Assembly: GCA_045605385.1 (NCBI GenBank)
Contig: JAZUPW010000053.1
Location: forward strand, 1-64,000
Source of the DNA: SIG607 sp045605385
Lineage (GTDB): Bacteria > Bacillota > Clostridia > Oscillospirales > Acutalibacteraceae
Length of the DNA: 64,000 bases
Direction: 5' to 3'
Shown here piece by piece: positions 8,118-17,388 of the stretch (within the stretch, counting starts at the first letter, position 1; each line of letters begins with the position of its first letter). A model generated the notes under the pieces. It made no database searches, was not told the DNA's origin, and was given only the letters and a program-made list of their open reading frames with translations. The position numbers were made by a program, and so were the translations under genes.

Positions 8118-9104
8118 ATGTCTAATATTAGAGAGTTATGCAGAGTGTGGTCTGAAAAAACATATAAAGATGGAATCGAGTATCTTGAAAAACAAGATCC
8201 GGAACTTTTTTCTTTAGCTGAAAGAATTTTTTCAAAACTTGAAATTCTTAATATACCAATGGATGGATATTCTTGTGAACATTTGCCTAAGACAGAGGAA
8301 TCCAGAACAGGAATAAAGAAGACATATAGTGAAATTTTTCACGAGGGAGTCGACAAAGATGATTTTTCCCCGGCAACGTACCTTGTAAATCTGCTCTGCG
8401 AGTGCAAAAAAATAACTGATGATGAAGCACAAATTACAGGAGCATTGGCAAGAGGCCTTCGGACTTTAACCTCTTTATTACGTGAACCTGATTTTGCATT
8501 TATTATTAAGGAACAGCTGAAAGTAAACGATGCAGACGTAGAAACATCATTAAATGCAAAGCAAGATAGTGGTGACCATACAGATGTATTGTTACAGTAT
8601 AAAAATAAAGAGTATCGTATTTGGTTATATCAGTTTTCATCCAGAGGTTTACCACATGATATAGAAAGATTAACTGGAAAAAGAGGCGAACTTCCGCCAG
8701 GGAATCATTTGATATGTCCATTAAAAACAGAACTGGCTATAGAATATGATAAACTACGCAAAAAGAAATTGCGCCTACAAGCAAGGTTGAAACAATATAG
8801 AAAAAATCTGAGTGAATGTTCTGTTAAGGCACTAAAAAAACATGAGGGAATAAAAGCAAATATAGAAAAAACAGAAGCGGAAATAAAAAAGCTTTTACCG
8901 GAATTAAAAAGGTACAAAAAAGTGTCTGATAATGAGCTTGATATAGTTTACGGTTGGTATTTTTACTCAGAACAACATATAAAAAGAATTATCAAATGTA
9001 TAGATAGCGGTTGTAAACCTATTCAATACCAAAAAATGGTCAGAATTTTATCTGCGCCGGAGAAGTTTATCAGTGAAATTCATATTTTTGAAAAAGGAGA
9101 ATGA
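8118..9104 (+). CDS. Putative restriction endonuclease subunit (unrecognised)
   Basis: 328 residues, not assigned to a family with confidence. Around residues 150-170 there is DHTDVLLQYKNKEYRIWLYQ, an acidic-hydrophobic-basic pattern like the core of PD-(D/E)XK nucleases, although the second acid/lysine pair is not clear. Residues 210-270 are a Lys/Glu-rich coiled coil. Position supports a restriction role: two cytosine methyltransferases precede it, it overlaps the next gene by a few bases, and a third methyltransferase follows. It could be a nuclease, a specificity subunit or a partner of the next protein. Confidence 0.5.
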   Translation: MSNIRELCRVWSEKTYKDGIEYLEKQDPELFSLAERIFSKLEILNIPMDGYSCEHLPKTEESRTGIKKTYSEIFHEGVDKDDFSPATYLVNLLCECKKITDDEAQITGALARGLRTLTSLLREPDFAFIIKEQLKVNDADVETSLNAKQDSGDHTDVLLQYKNKEYRIWLYQFSSRGLPHDIERLTGKRGELPPGNHLICPLKTELAIEYDKLRKKKLRLQARLKQYRKNLSECSVKALKKHEGIKANIEKTEAEIKKLLPELKRYKKVSDNELDIVYGWYFYSEQHIKRIIKCIDSGCKPIQYQKMVRILSAPEKFISEIHIFEKGE

Positions 9105-9106
9105 AA

Positions 9107-9883
9107 ATGAATATTGGCGAAAGAGATGAATTAATTTTTAAAATATATATGACTCAAAAAAGAGATTGGGGAGAATCTCTTTTAGGTGAAACTGTTAAGA
9201 GCGTCAGCTTTGCTGGGACAGAGTATGGTTCATTACCAAATGGTATAGATATGAACTCTGTATTAGGAATGAATGATTTTGAATTGAACAGATTGGCTTC
9301 TTCCATGGGCATACTTAAAGCTCCTACAGGGGCAAAAGCGGATGTTTATATTGATGGCGCAGGTTTTTCATTAAAATCGATGGCAGCAGCACCTGCTGCA
9401 CTTGTAAATCATACTGCTCGTCCAGGGTTTGAATTTGCATGTTTAAATGCAAACACATCAATTGATATTCTTGACGATATTGTTGATGACTATTGGGAGA
9501 AGCGCATGGAAGGAACAATAACTGAAGATACGCGTATAAGTGATATCAATTGTCCCTTCAAAGGATATAAAGAGTATATGCGCCCTATTTTGGAATATTT
9601 TCTTTTTGAAGGCACTGGTGGTAAGCGGTCTGCATTTCCAGCAGACTATATTATAGAATTTAGCAATCCAATAAATGAATCTACATATAGACTTCTAACC
9701 AAAGAAGATGCTGTAAACGATGTATGGCCTAAACTAATATTTAGCCTTAGAGCAAAAAAAGGCATGCCTTCAAATTACAATCCAAACACTTTTTGTGGAA
9801 AGAATGCGGAAAGTATTGCTCGTTGGGTCAGATATCATAGCGGAGATTATCGCGGCGCATTACATATAAGGGCAAGCAGATAA
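9107..9883 (+). CDS. Putative PD-(D/E)XK-type restriction endonuclease
   Basis: 258 residues. The segment GAKADVYIDGAGFSLKSMAA (about residues 75-95) has the D...hxSxK arrangement seen in several type II restriction enzymes, followed by PAALVNHTARPGFE. No further family could be recognised. The start at MNIGERDE is chosen because GGAG lies 7 bases upstream; an in-frame ATG at 9101 overlaps the stop of the preceding gene. It ends 3 bases before the start of the third methyltransferase, so these two probably form a restriction-modification pair. Confidence 0.6.
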   Translation: MNIGERDELIFKIYMTQKRDWGESLLGETVKSVSFAGTEYGSLPNGIDMNSVLGMNDFELNRLASSMGILKAPTGAKADVYIDGAGFSLKSMAAAPAALVNHTARPGFEFACLNANTSIDILDDIVDDYWEKRMEGTITEDTRISDINCPFKGYKEYMRPILEYFLFEGTGGKRSAFPADYIIEFSNPINESTYRLLTKEDAVNDVWPKLIFSLRAKKGMPSNYNPNTFCGKNAESIARWVRYHSGDYRGALHIRASR

Positions 9884-9886
9884 ATT

Positions 9887-10840
9887 ATGTCAGATTCAAT
9901 TAAAATCGGAAGTTTATTTTCGGGTATAGGCGGCATTGACCTTGGCTTTGAACAAGCGGGTTTTAAGATCGCTTGGGCAAATGAAAAAGATCCTGCCGCT
10001 TGTAAAACTTATCGTCATAATTTTCCGAACACAAACCTCATTGAAAATGACATACGAAATCTGAATCCAACAGAACTTGATGATATCAATATTTTGGTAG
10101 CAGGTTTTCCTTGCCAACCGTTTTCGATTATGGGCTATCAGCGTGGATTTAATGATCCTCGAGGAAATTTGTTCTTTGAAATAGCAAGATTTATTGATGC
10201 TAAAATGCCCCGGATAGTATTCTTTGAAAATGTTCAAAATTTAATGGAACACGATAACGGTAAAACCTTTCTTGTTATTTATAATACGCTTGCACAATTT
10301 GGCTACTCTGTTAAATATAAAGTTATAAACGCAACTGATGTTAATATTCCGCAAAATCGTGCCAGAATTTTTATTGTTGCTTTTCGGGATATAGAAGATT
10401 GTGACAGTTTTTCTTTTCCAGAAGCTGTTCCGCTGAAAACTACGATTAATGATATTATCGACCGTAGTATAAAACATGATGATATTTATTATTACGGCTC
10501 TGAAAGCCGATATTTTAAACAACTTAATGCGAAAATTGTCGATAAAATAAGAATTTACAGAATTGATGATAGCGGTATAGCTACTCGCAAATGGGATATC
10601 TGCCCCACTCTAAAAGCAAATATGGGAACATATCACGACCGCGTGCCGATCATTCGTGATGATTTTGGTATTCGCAAACTTACACCTATGGAATGTCTTG
10701 CTTTTCAAGGGTTTCCGAAAGAATTTACATTCAAGGGAATATCACTTGAAAACGCCTATAAACAATGTGGAAACACAGTTTGTGTGCCCGTCATTGAGAG
10801 TATAGCAAATAAACTTTTTACCATTTTCAATGGTTCTTAG
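9887..10840 (+). CDS. DNA cytosine-5 methyltransferase 3
   Basis: 317 residues with all the main C5 methyltransferase motifs: I SLFSGIGGIDLGFEQAGF, IV GFPCQPFS with catalytic Cys76, VI ENVQNL, VIII QNRARIF and X YKQCGNTVCVPV. The target-recognition region lies around residues 200-265. It follows the putative restriction enzyme by 3 bases, and is followed closely by the DUF262 gene, so one transcript probably covers 8118-12663. Codon use is similar to its neighbours. Confidence 0.93.
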   Translation: MSDSIKIGSLFSGIGGIDLGFEQAGFKIAWANEKDPAACKTYRHNFPNTNLIENDIRNLNPTELDDINILVAGFPCQPFSIMGYQRGFNDPRGNLFFEIARFIDAKMPRIVFFENVQNLMEHDNGKTFLVIYNTLAQFGYSVKYKVINATDVNIPQNRARIFIVAFRDIEDCDSFSFPEAVPLKTTINDIIDRSIKHDDIYYYGSESRYFKQLNAKIVDKIRIYRIDDSGIATRKWDICPTLKANMGTYHDRVPIIRDDFGIRKLTPMECLAFQGFPKEFTFKGISLENAYKQCGNTVCVPVIESIANKLFTIFNGS

Positions 10841-10853
10841 GGAGGAAAATTTA

Positions 10854-12062
10854 ATGGAAATTAAAAATGAAAGCGAAATTTTGATAGAAGAAGAAATTGA
10901 ATCCGTTGAGGATAGCAAGTGTGATCCCAGTAATTTTTCTCAAGCGGTTGTTTGGGGAACAGACTGGACAACAGAAACAATCAATAATCAGTTGCTCAAA
11001 GGAAACATAGACTTAAATCCCAATTTTCAGAGACGAGATGCTTGGTCGGATGCTGAAAAAAGTAGACTTATTGAATCTTTAATGCTTGGTATTCCTGTTC
11101 CTCCAATTATCTTGGCGGAGAATAAAAATAAAAAGAATTCTTACATAGTTATTGATGGAAAACAGCGACTTCTAAGTATTAGAAGATTTTTTGCAGAAAA
11201 AGAAGATGCTTTTGTCCCGTTAAGATTAAAATCTCTGAAAATATTATCGGAATTAAACGGGTGCACAGCTTCAAAGGTAAGAGAAGTAAATAACGATTAT
11301 ATGACGAGTATTGAAAATCAATCTATCAGGGCTGTTATAATCAAGAATTGGCCAGATGAACCTTTTTTGTACACAGTATTTTTGCGTCTTAACACGGGCA
11401 GCAAACAACTTTCACCTCAAGAGTTAAGACAAGCATTAAAACCAGGTTCATTTTTGGATTATTTGGATGATGCTACCGCAAATAGCGACGTAATTAAAAA
11501 GATGCTGAATAATAAATCTGCTGATACTCGCATGAAAGATATCGAGTTGACACTTAGATTTTTTGCGTACCACTATTATTTTAACGAATATACTGGAAAC
11601 TTGAAAACATTTTTAGACGAAACCTGTGAAAGACTTAACTCAGAATGGGATGAAAGAGAAAATGAAATTAAAGATGTTTTTTTGTTATTTGAACAAACAA
11701 TAGAATTTTGTTACGAAATAATGGGAACCAAGTCTCCGTTTAGCAGATATGAAGCTGGAGTGAGTGCAAATAGATTTAACAGATCTATTTTTGAATTGTT
11801 TACTTTCTACTTCCGCGATGAAAAAATTCGTGACATTGTAAGAGGAGACAAGGAGCGTTTTATATCATTGTTTGTCGCAATGAACGACGACCTGGATTTT
11901 GTAAATGCTGCAAGCGGTTCTACAAAAGATACAGGCAACTTAATTACAAGGTTTGGTAAATTTTTTGATTTACTTAGTTCTTTAAGACATGATGGAGAAG
12001 TTTGCATTCCTAAAGTTAATTTGGCTGAAGGTAAAATAATGATTTCGAATATTCCTTGCTGA
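10854..12062 (+). CDS. DUF262 (ParB-like/GmrS-type) protein
   Basis: 402 residues. The N-terminal half carries the DUF262 core, NPNFQRRDAWSDAEKSRLIE, GIPVPPIIL and IVIDGKQRLLSI, a ParB/Srx-like fold that hydrolyses nucleotides and is the N-terminal domain of the modified-DNA restriction enzyme GmrSD. The DUF1524 HNH nuclease domain of GmrSD is not visible in the C-terminal half, so the nuclease may be supplied by a partner. The start at MEIKNESE has GGGAGG upstream. The next gene, 10 bases on, is a HEPN protein, a pairing that suggests a two-component defence unit (inference). Confidence 0.8.
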   Translation: MEIKNESEILIEEEIESVEDSKCDPSNFSQAVVWGTDWTTETINNQLLKGNIDLNPNFQRRDAWSDAEKSRLIESLMLGIPVPPIILAENKNKKNSYIVIDGKQRLLSIRRFFAEKEDAFVPLRLKSLKILSELNGCTASKVREVNNDYMTSIENQSIRAVIIKNWPDEPFLYTVFLRLNTGSKQLSPQELRQALKPGSFLDYLDDATANSDVIKKMLNNKSADTRMKDIELTLRFFAYHYYFNEYTGNLKTFLDETCERLNSEWDERENEIKDVFLLFEQTIEFCYEIMGTKSPFSRYEAGVSANRFNRSIFELFTFYFRDEKIRDIVRGDKERFISLFVAMNDDLDFVNAASGSTKDTGNLITRFGKFFDLLSSLRHDGEVCIPKVNLAEGKIMISNIPC

Positions 12063-12072
12063 GGTATGGTTT

Positions 12073-12663
12073 ATGGAGAGGAAAAAATTCGAAGTTAAAC
12101 ACCATAGGTTAAAGGTTAGGATTGACAAAATAAAGGAACATTTTAATTTTCAACCTGGAATTAATGGATTAACCCCATTACAAAACGATAAAATCAGGGG
12201 TATGTTGCTATTGTGCCATGCAGAATTTGAAAGTTATGTTGAAAGCTTGGCGTTGTTATTAATAAACGATGCCAAAGAAAAGTGGGACAGGACTCATCGA
12301 GCAAATTATAATCTTGCCGCACTTCTGGCATATTTCTCAATAGATAAAAAATCAACTATCGAAACAAAAGTAAACAAAATGATTGTTGATTATAAAAAGC
12401 AAACGATAGATAACAATCATGGAATTAGAGAACATAACATAAGAGATATTTTTGAACCATTAGGTTACTGTATGGATGATTTTGATAGTTCATTTATTGC
12501 AACACTTGATTCGTTCGGGCAAGATAGAGGGGAAGTAGCACATTCTGCTGCCAGGACATCAACTATGTATGATAAAGCAACAGAAATAAGCAGAATAGAC
12601 AGAATTGTTTGCGATTTTCTTGCTTTTCAAGAATCGTTGTTAAGCAAGTCTAACCAGTTTTAA
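12073..12663 (+). CDS. HEPN-domain protein (MAE_28990/RiboL-PSP-HEPN type)
   Basis: 196 residues, all-helical, with the HEPN active-site pattern R-x4-H at Arg152-His157 (DRGEVAHS). HEPN proteins are often metal-independent RNases in toxin-antitoxin and abortive-infection systems. The sequence MLLLCHAEFESYVESLALLL is characteristic of HEPN proteins encoded beside DUF262 proteins. It is 10 bases downstream of the DUF262 gene and ends the operon. RNase activity is inferred from the motif. Confidence 0.75.
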   Translation: MERKKFEVKHHRLKVRIDKIKEHFNFQPGINGLTPLQNDKIRGMLLLCHAEFESYVESLALLLINDAKEKWDRTHRANYNLAALLAYFSIDKKSTIETKVNKMIVDYKKQTIDNNHGIREHNIRDIFEPLGYCMDDFDSSFIATLDSFGQDRGEVAHSAARTSTMYDKATEISRIDRIVCDFLAFQESLLSKSNQF

Positions 12664-12904
12664 ATAGAGCTTGTATAATGACTGTGGTAGTAGTTATTTC
12701 TCCGTACATTAGTAGATTGATTTGACAATGAATTTAACGCAACTGTTTTAAGTTTTCCCGAAAGCTGAAAGGTGAAAACATCAAACTTATCATACTTGGT
12801 GAGATTTAAATTTGGAATAGAATCATATTAAACAAAAATATTGAAAGTAAAAAATTTCACACTAACTGTGTATAAAAACCCACAGACGATATGGGAGCAA
12901 TATT

Positions 12905-15670
12905 ATGATTGAAAAAATTAAAGGGATAGCCATCCAAGGAAGATGTTTTTCTAACAATACTACACTTACGTTATATCCTAATTCCAACGACCGAATTTCA
13001 GTAATATACGGAAAAAATGGAAGTGGTAAAAGCACTATTTCTACTGGTTTTCATAACCTTACATCAGAATCTTCTGTATTTGATGTGGATCTCAAGCTGT
13101 TAGATGATACTAATTCCGAACTTAATTCTGAGAATTATAAAAACAACGTTTTTGTGTTCAACGAGCAGTATATTGACAAAAATGTAAAGATTGAAGATGA
13201 CGGATTAGGTACAATTATCCTCTTGGGTGGACAAGTTGACCTGCAAGCGGAAATTGATAAACATACCATGCTTGAAACGCAAAGAAAAAACGAGTGGGAA
13301 AACGCACAAGAAAAGTTAACAGAATATCAATCCAAAAACAATCCTTTATCTCCCGAATATCATCTTGACAAAATCCGTGCGGTACTCAAGAAACCTGGCG
13401 GATGGTCGGAAACTGATTCGAAAATTAAGGGTAACAAGTTGAATTCTGCGGTGAAAGATGAGGTACTGTTTGAAATCTGTAGATTAAAGCCCTCTGACAC
13501 AATTGAGAATTTGAAAAAGTTTTTCGAGGAAAAGAAAGAATTGCTCGATAAAATTTCTGATGTATCTCTATCCTTTTCTCCTCTTCCTCATGATCGGATA
13601 CATATCCAAGATGATTTAGAAAATATAATATGTGGTTTGCTTTCGCGAACCATTGATAAACCTGTTTTAACAGAGCGTGAAAAGCTAATTTTAGCTGCAA
13701 TCCAAGGTGGACAGCAGCAAATGGTTGAAGCATCTAAAGATAGTTTTGCTAACGAATCAACAACATATTGTCCCTACTGTTATCAATCTGTTCAATCTCA
13801 ATACAAACATGAGCTGCTTGAAAGTATAAATCGAGTTCTTAACAAAGATGTTGAAAACCACAAGTTAGAGCTTGCTGCAATATCATTTCCTTTGATTGAA
13901 GACAATTATTCCCAATACCATGGTTTGGATTCAGCACTGGTTAATGAAATTAGCTCTCAAAAGGAAAAATGCCTTGCTCTTATTGATGCATACAAAGAAA
14001 AAATTAAGCAAAAGATTGGAAATACATATAATCCGATCCTAATTACTCCCTATGGGTTAAAGGCAGAAATTACAACTTTTAATGCTTTGTTAGAAAAACT
14101 GAAGGAAGAAATTGCAGAATTTAATAATGCAATTTCAAGGCGTAACAAAATTATTATAGAGCTTGCTACAATAAATAAAGAGATTGCGCACGTTGATGTT
14201 CTTGATTTGTATCGCAGTTATACCAAACAAGACAAAGCAAAAAAAACACAAGAACAAATAGTCAACAAAACATATCAAGATTATCAAACTGAATCTAAAA
14301 TTTTACGGGATTTACAGTTAAAAAAATCCAATATCGGGTTGGCTATTGCTAATATCAATAGCGCTTTGGAGTATGTGTTCTTTTCCAAAAACAGACTTTC
14401 TATTGAATTGCGAAATGATAAATACTATTTAAAATCCAAAGGGAAAGATGTCCGCCCCAAAAATGTATCTCTTGGCGAAAGAAATATTGTGGCATTATGC
14501 TATTTCTTTACACAAATGATGTCAAATCAGGAAATCAGCAAATTGTATCAAAGTGAAGCATTTGTTGTCATAGACGATCCAGTATCCAGCTTTGATTTTG
14601 AAAACAGAGTCGGAATCTTATCGTATATTCGGTATCAAGTTGATTGCCTTATAAAAGGAAATCAACAAAGCAAAATTTTGATTCTGACTCACGATTTGAC
14701 AACTGCTTTTGATTTACGCAAGGCAATGGATGAAGTAGCCAGCTCTACCAAGGGAATAGCTCAAATTAAAAAAACAAGTTCCATATTACAGGAACTAAAA
14801 AACAATCAATTAATATTATTTGTGTGGGAACGTAATGAGTATGAACAACTGCTGAAAACGATATACAAATATGCTAATGACGAAATAACAGATTGTGACG
14901 TAACAATCGGAAATGTAATGAGGCGCGCTTTAGAAGCTTTTTCAACCTTCAACTACAGGAAAGGTATTGAAGATGTTTCTTGCGATAAAAATGTTCTGAG
15001 CATACTTGGCGACCGTTCGGTATATTTCAATAACTTAATGTATCGCTTGGTTTTACACGGAGAAAGTCATTATGCGGAACGAGTTTATAGTTTGCGTGAC
15101 GATACCAATTTTTATAAATTCGTTTCAGATGAAGAGAAAAAAAGAACCGCCAAAGATATATTATGCTTTATGTACTTGTTAAATCCTGCCCATATTCAAG
15201 CATATCTGCAAACGATACCGAATGCAATTGAAAACATTAAGCAATGGTGCGCTCAAGTAAAAGATAATTCTACGTTTTCAATAAACACAACATCATCTTC
15301 AAAAAAGAGGAAAATACGATTATACGCTTTTCCGTTATCCGCTGGTAGAGGAAATGATATTGATGATAGTGTTCCGTACACGGAATACTATACAGATAAC
15401 CTCAATTGCGATTTTGCGTTAAAAGTAATTGGGGACAGCATGGAACCTAATATTCCGAACGAAAGTGTCGTTTTGGTTAAGAAATGCGACTGTGTAGATG
15501 CAGGAGAGATAGGGGCGTTTTACTACGATGGAGAAGTATATTGTAAAAGATTGCTGTGTAAAGACGATAACTCTTATCTTGAATCAATCAATACAAAATA
15601 TACTCCTATTAAAATACTTCCAGAAAACACATTGAAAGTGTATGGAAAAATTATTGGTGTAGAAACATGA
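12905..15670 (+). CDS. RloC-like zinc-hook ATPase fused to LexA/S24 self-cleavage domain
   Basis: 921 residues. Walker A is GKNGSGKST (36-44). Long coiled coils flank a zinc hook CPYC (289-292). The ABC signature is VSLGERN (521-527) and Walker B is VVIDDPVSSFD (D557, D558). This is the layout of RloC, a Rad50-like ATPase with an anticodon-nuclease domain. R673-x3-E677 with H718 or H722 could be the nuclease triad. Unlike RloC, residues about 800-921 form an S24 domain: Ala813-Gly814 as the expected cleavage site, catalytic Ser845 in IGDSMEP, and Lys881, spaced as in LexA and UmuD. The start follows GGGAG. The likely role is DNA-damage- or phage-triggered tRNA cleavage released by self-cleavage (inference). 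Confidence 0.85.
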   Translation: MIEKIKGIAIQGRCFSNNTTLTLYPNSNDRISVIYGKNGSGKSTISTGFHNLTSESSVFDVDLKLLDDTNSELNSENYKNNVFVFNEQYIDKNVKIEDDGLGTIILLGGQVDLQAEIDKHTMLETQRKNEWENAQEKLTEYQSKNNPLSPEYHLDKIRAVLKKPGGWSETDSKIKGNKLNSAVKDEVLFEICRLKPSDTIENLKKFFEEKKELLDKISDVSLSFSPLPHDRIHIQDDLENIICGLLSRTIDKPVLTEREKLILAAIQGGQQQMVEASKDSFANESTTYCPYCYQSVQSQYKHELLESINRVLNKDVENHKLELAAISFPLIEDNYSQYHGLDSALVNEISSQKEKCLALIDAYKEKIKQKIGNTYNPILITPYGLKAEITTFNALLEKLKEEIAEFNNAISRRNKIIIELATINKEIAHVDVLDLYRSYTKQDKAKKTQEQIVNKTYQDYQTESKILRDLQLKKSNIGLAIANINSALEYVFFSKNRLSIELRNDKYYLKSKGKDVRPKNVSLGERNIVALCYFFTQMMSNQEISKLYQSEAFVVIDDPVSSFDFENRVGILSYIRYQVDCLIKGNQQSKILILTHDLTTAFDLRKAMDEVASSTKGIAQIKKTSSILQELKNNQLILFVWERNEYEQLLKTIYKYANDEITDCDVTIGNVMRRALEAFSTFNYRKGIEDVSCDKNVLSILGDRSVYFNNLMYRLVLHGESHYAERVYSLRDDTNFYKFVSDEEKKRTAKDILCFMYLLNPAHIQAYLQTIPNAIENIKQWCAQVKDNSTFSINTTSSSKKRKIRLYAFPLSAGRGNDIDDSVPYTEYYTDNLNCDFALKVIGDSMEPNIPNESVVLVKKCDCVDAGEIGAFYYDGEVYCKRLLCKDDNSYLESINTKYTPIKILPENTLKVYGKIIGVET

Positions 15671-16080
15671 TTAAAGAATTAATACATGATCCGATTTTTA
15701 TTACTGGAAAGTCGGAGTTGGCGACAAAAGAAGATTTGCAGGTGGCACAAGATTTGTTGGACACGTTGATTGCCAACAAAGAAGCTTGCGTTGGTATGGC
15801 GGCAAATATGATTGGCGTGCGCAAGCGCATTATTGTATTTGATAACGAAGGTACATATATGACGATGTTTAACCCTGAAATTATCAAAAAATCAGGTCCG
15901 TACGATACTGAGGAAGGTTGTCTTTCTCTGCTCGGAGGTCCCCGTCCGTGCAAACGCTATAAAACTATCAAAGTTTAATGGCAAACTGCCGAATTTCAAA
16001 CACGCATCAAAACCTTTATCGGTTGGCCCGCGCAAATTATTCAACATGAGATAGACCATTGCGATGGAATATTGATATAA
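15667..16080 (+). pseudogene. Peptide deformylase with in-frame stop codon
   Basis: Reading on through one TAA (15976-15978) gives a 137-residue peptide deformylase: CVGMAANMIG for motif 1, EGCLSL for motif 2 and QHEIDH (His127, His131) for motif 3, the three metal and active-site motifs. The stop falls between motifs 2 and 3, so the normal product lacks its metal-binding histidines. The ATG overlaps the stop of the RloC-like gene (ATGA), which implies coupled translation. Removal of formyl groups is essential, so this is an extra copy. It is either decayed or made only by readthrough. Confidence 0.8.
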
Positions 16081-16106
16081 TACGACATTAAATGCGAGGT
16101 ATGATT

Positions 16107-17378
16107 ATGGTTTCTTCAGAAGAAAAAAGAAAGTGCGTTGAGGAAGTTATAGAGTTATCTGCCAAAGAAGAAACAAAAAGTGTCGCACTTAAAAATTTAT
16201 ATCAAGTTTTACTTAAAGACACATTGAACGGCAAGTTGTATAAATATCGTTCTTTCGATGATAAGGGGTATGCTCTCACAAATCTTAATGACGGAACATT
16301 GCATTGTTCAAAACCATCTGAATTTAACGATCCATTTGACTGTAAAATTGGAATAACATTTAACTCTATTTTTAAAGCAAGGTATGAGACAGAGTTCGAT
16401 ATGATGATGGAGATTTATGATAAATTTCTTTCAGTTATTCGTAATGAAGCGGATATTAATAATTACTCTGATGATGTGCGTAGATTAATAATTAAACTGC
16501 AAAATAATAACACAATAATGAATTTTATTAAGATAAATGGCAGCAAAAAACTTTCAGGACAACAAATGGAGAAAATTTTAAAAGACAATTCCAATGTTAT
16601 CATAGAGCTTTTACAAGTTTTTTTGGAAGATGATTATTTTAAGGATACATTGGGCATCTGTTCAAAGATGATACCTCAACTTGTAGAGAGAATATCTCCG
16701 ACCGGAATGCTTGTGTTATCTGATGAAAACGCCACATATGAAGATTTTGCAAAAGCTAATGGCGTTTTTGAAGATGCAGATGAAATAGAACTTACAATGC
16801 TTATGAGCGAAAAGATAAGTCCAGAGTTAGCGGATGCAAGAGCAGATGTTATGAGCCTTATTGATGATAAGGATAGTGATATCAATACTAAACTTACAAA
16901 TTTGTTTTTAGTTGGCTGTTTATGTACAGATTATAAAAACAGATTAATGTGGTCACATTATGCGGATAGTCATAAGGGGTTTTGCATTGAGTACGATTAT
17001 AACAATTTAACTGAAGATGAAATGGCTTCGTTACCATTACCAATTGTTTATGCCAAAGAAAGACCGTTATTGCCATGGAAGGCAGCATTGGATAATACCC
17101 CGGAAAATATATCAGAAGCTACTGCGCAAATTACTTTAGGATTGCTTACAAAAGATGATGAATGGAAATATGAGAACGAATGGCGAATTCTTGTTGCATC
17201 AAGAGGCTCTACAGAGTTTAAAATGCCTAAAATTTCTTGTATATATCTTGGAGTTGCTATAAGCGATGAAAATAAAGCAAAAATTCTTGAAATAGCCAAA
17301 AGAAAAAACATTCTGGTAAAACAAATGAAGATTGATCGCGGAACATATGCTCTGCATGCTGCAACAATTATTTATTAG
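16107..17378 (+). CDS. DUF2971 protein
   Basis: 423 residues. The family pattern is clear: LYKYRSFDDKGYALTNLNDG and CSKPSEFNDPFDC near the N-terminus, LFLVGCLCTDYKNRLMWSHY and GFCIEYDYN in the second half, then DEWKYENEWRIL. DUF2971 proteins are of unknown activity and are frequent in defence islands and prophages. Compared with typical members, a helical insertion of about 150 residues separates the two conserved parts. The start at MVSSEEK follows GAGGT. The gene for a membrane protein starts 10 bases after its stop. Confidence 0.8.
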   Translation: MVSSEEKRKCVEEVIELSAKEETKSVALKNLYQVLLKDTLNGKLYKYRSFDDKGYALTNLNDGTLHCSKPSEFNDPFDCKIGITFNSIFKARYETEFDMMMEIYDKFLSVIRNEADINNYSDDVRRLIIKLQNNNTIMNFIKINGSKKLSGQQMEKILKDNSNVIIELLQVFLEDDYFKDTLGICSKMIPQLVERISPTGMLVLSDENATYEDFAKANGVFEDADEIELTMLMSEKISPELADARADVMSLIDDKDSDINTKLTNLFLVGCLCTDYKNRLMWSHYADSHKGFCIEYDYNNLTEDEMASLPLPIVYAKERPLLPWKAALDNTPENISEATAQITLGLLTKDDEWKYENEWRILVASRGSTEFKMPKISCIYLGVAISDENKAKILEIAKRKNILVKQMKIDRGTYALHAATIIY

Positions 17379-17388
17379 GTGAGTTAAT

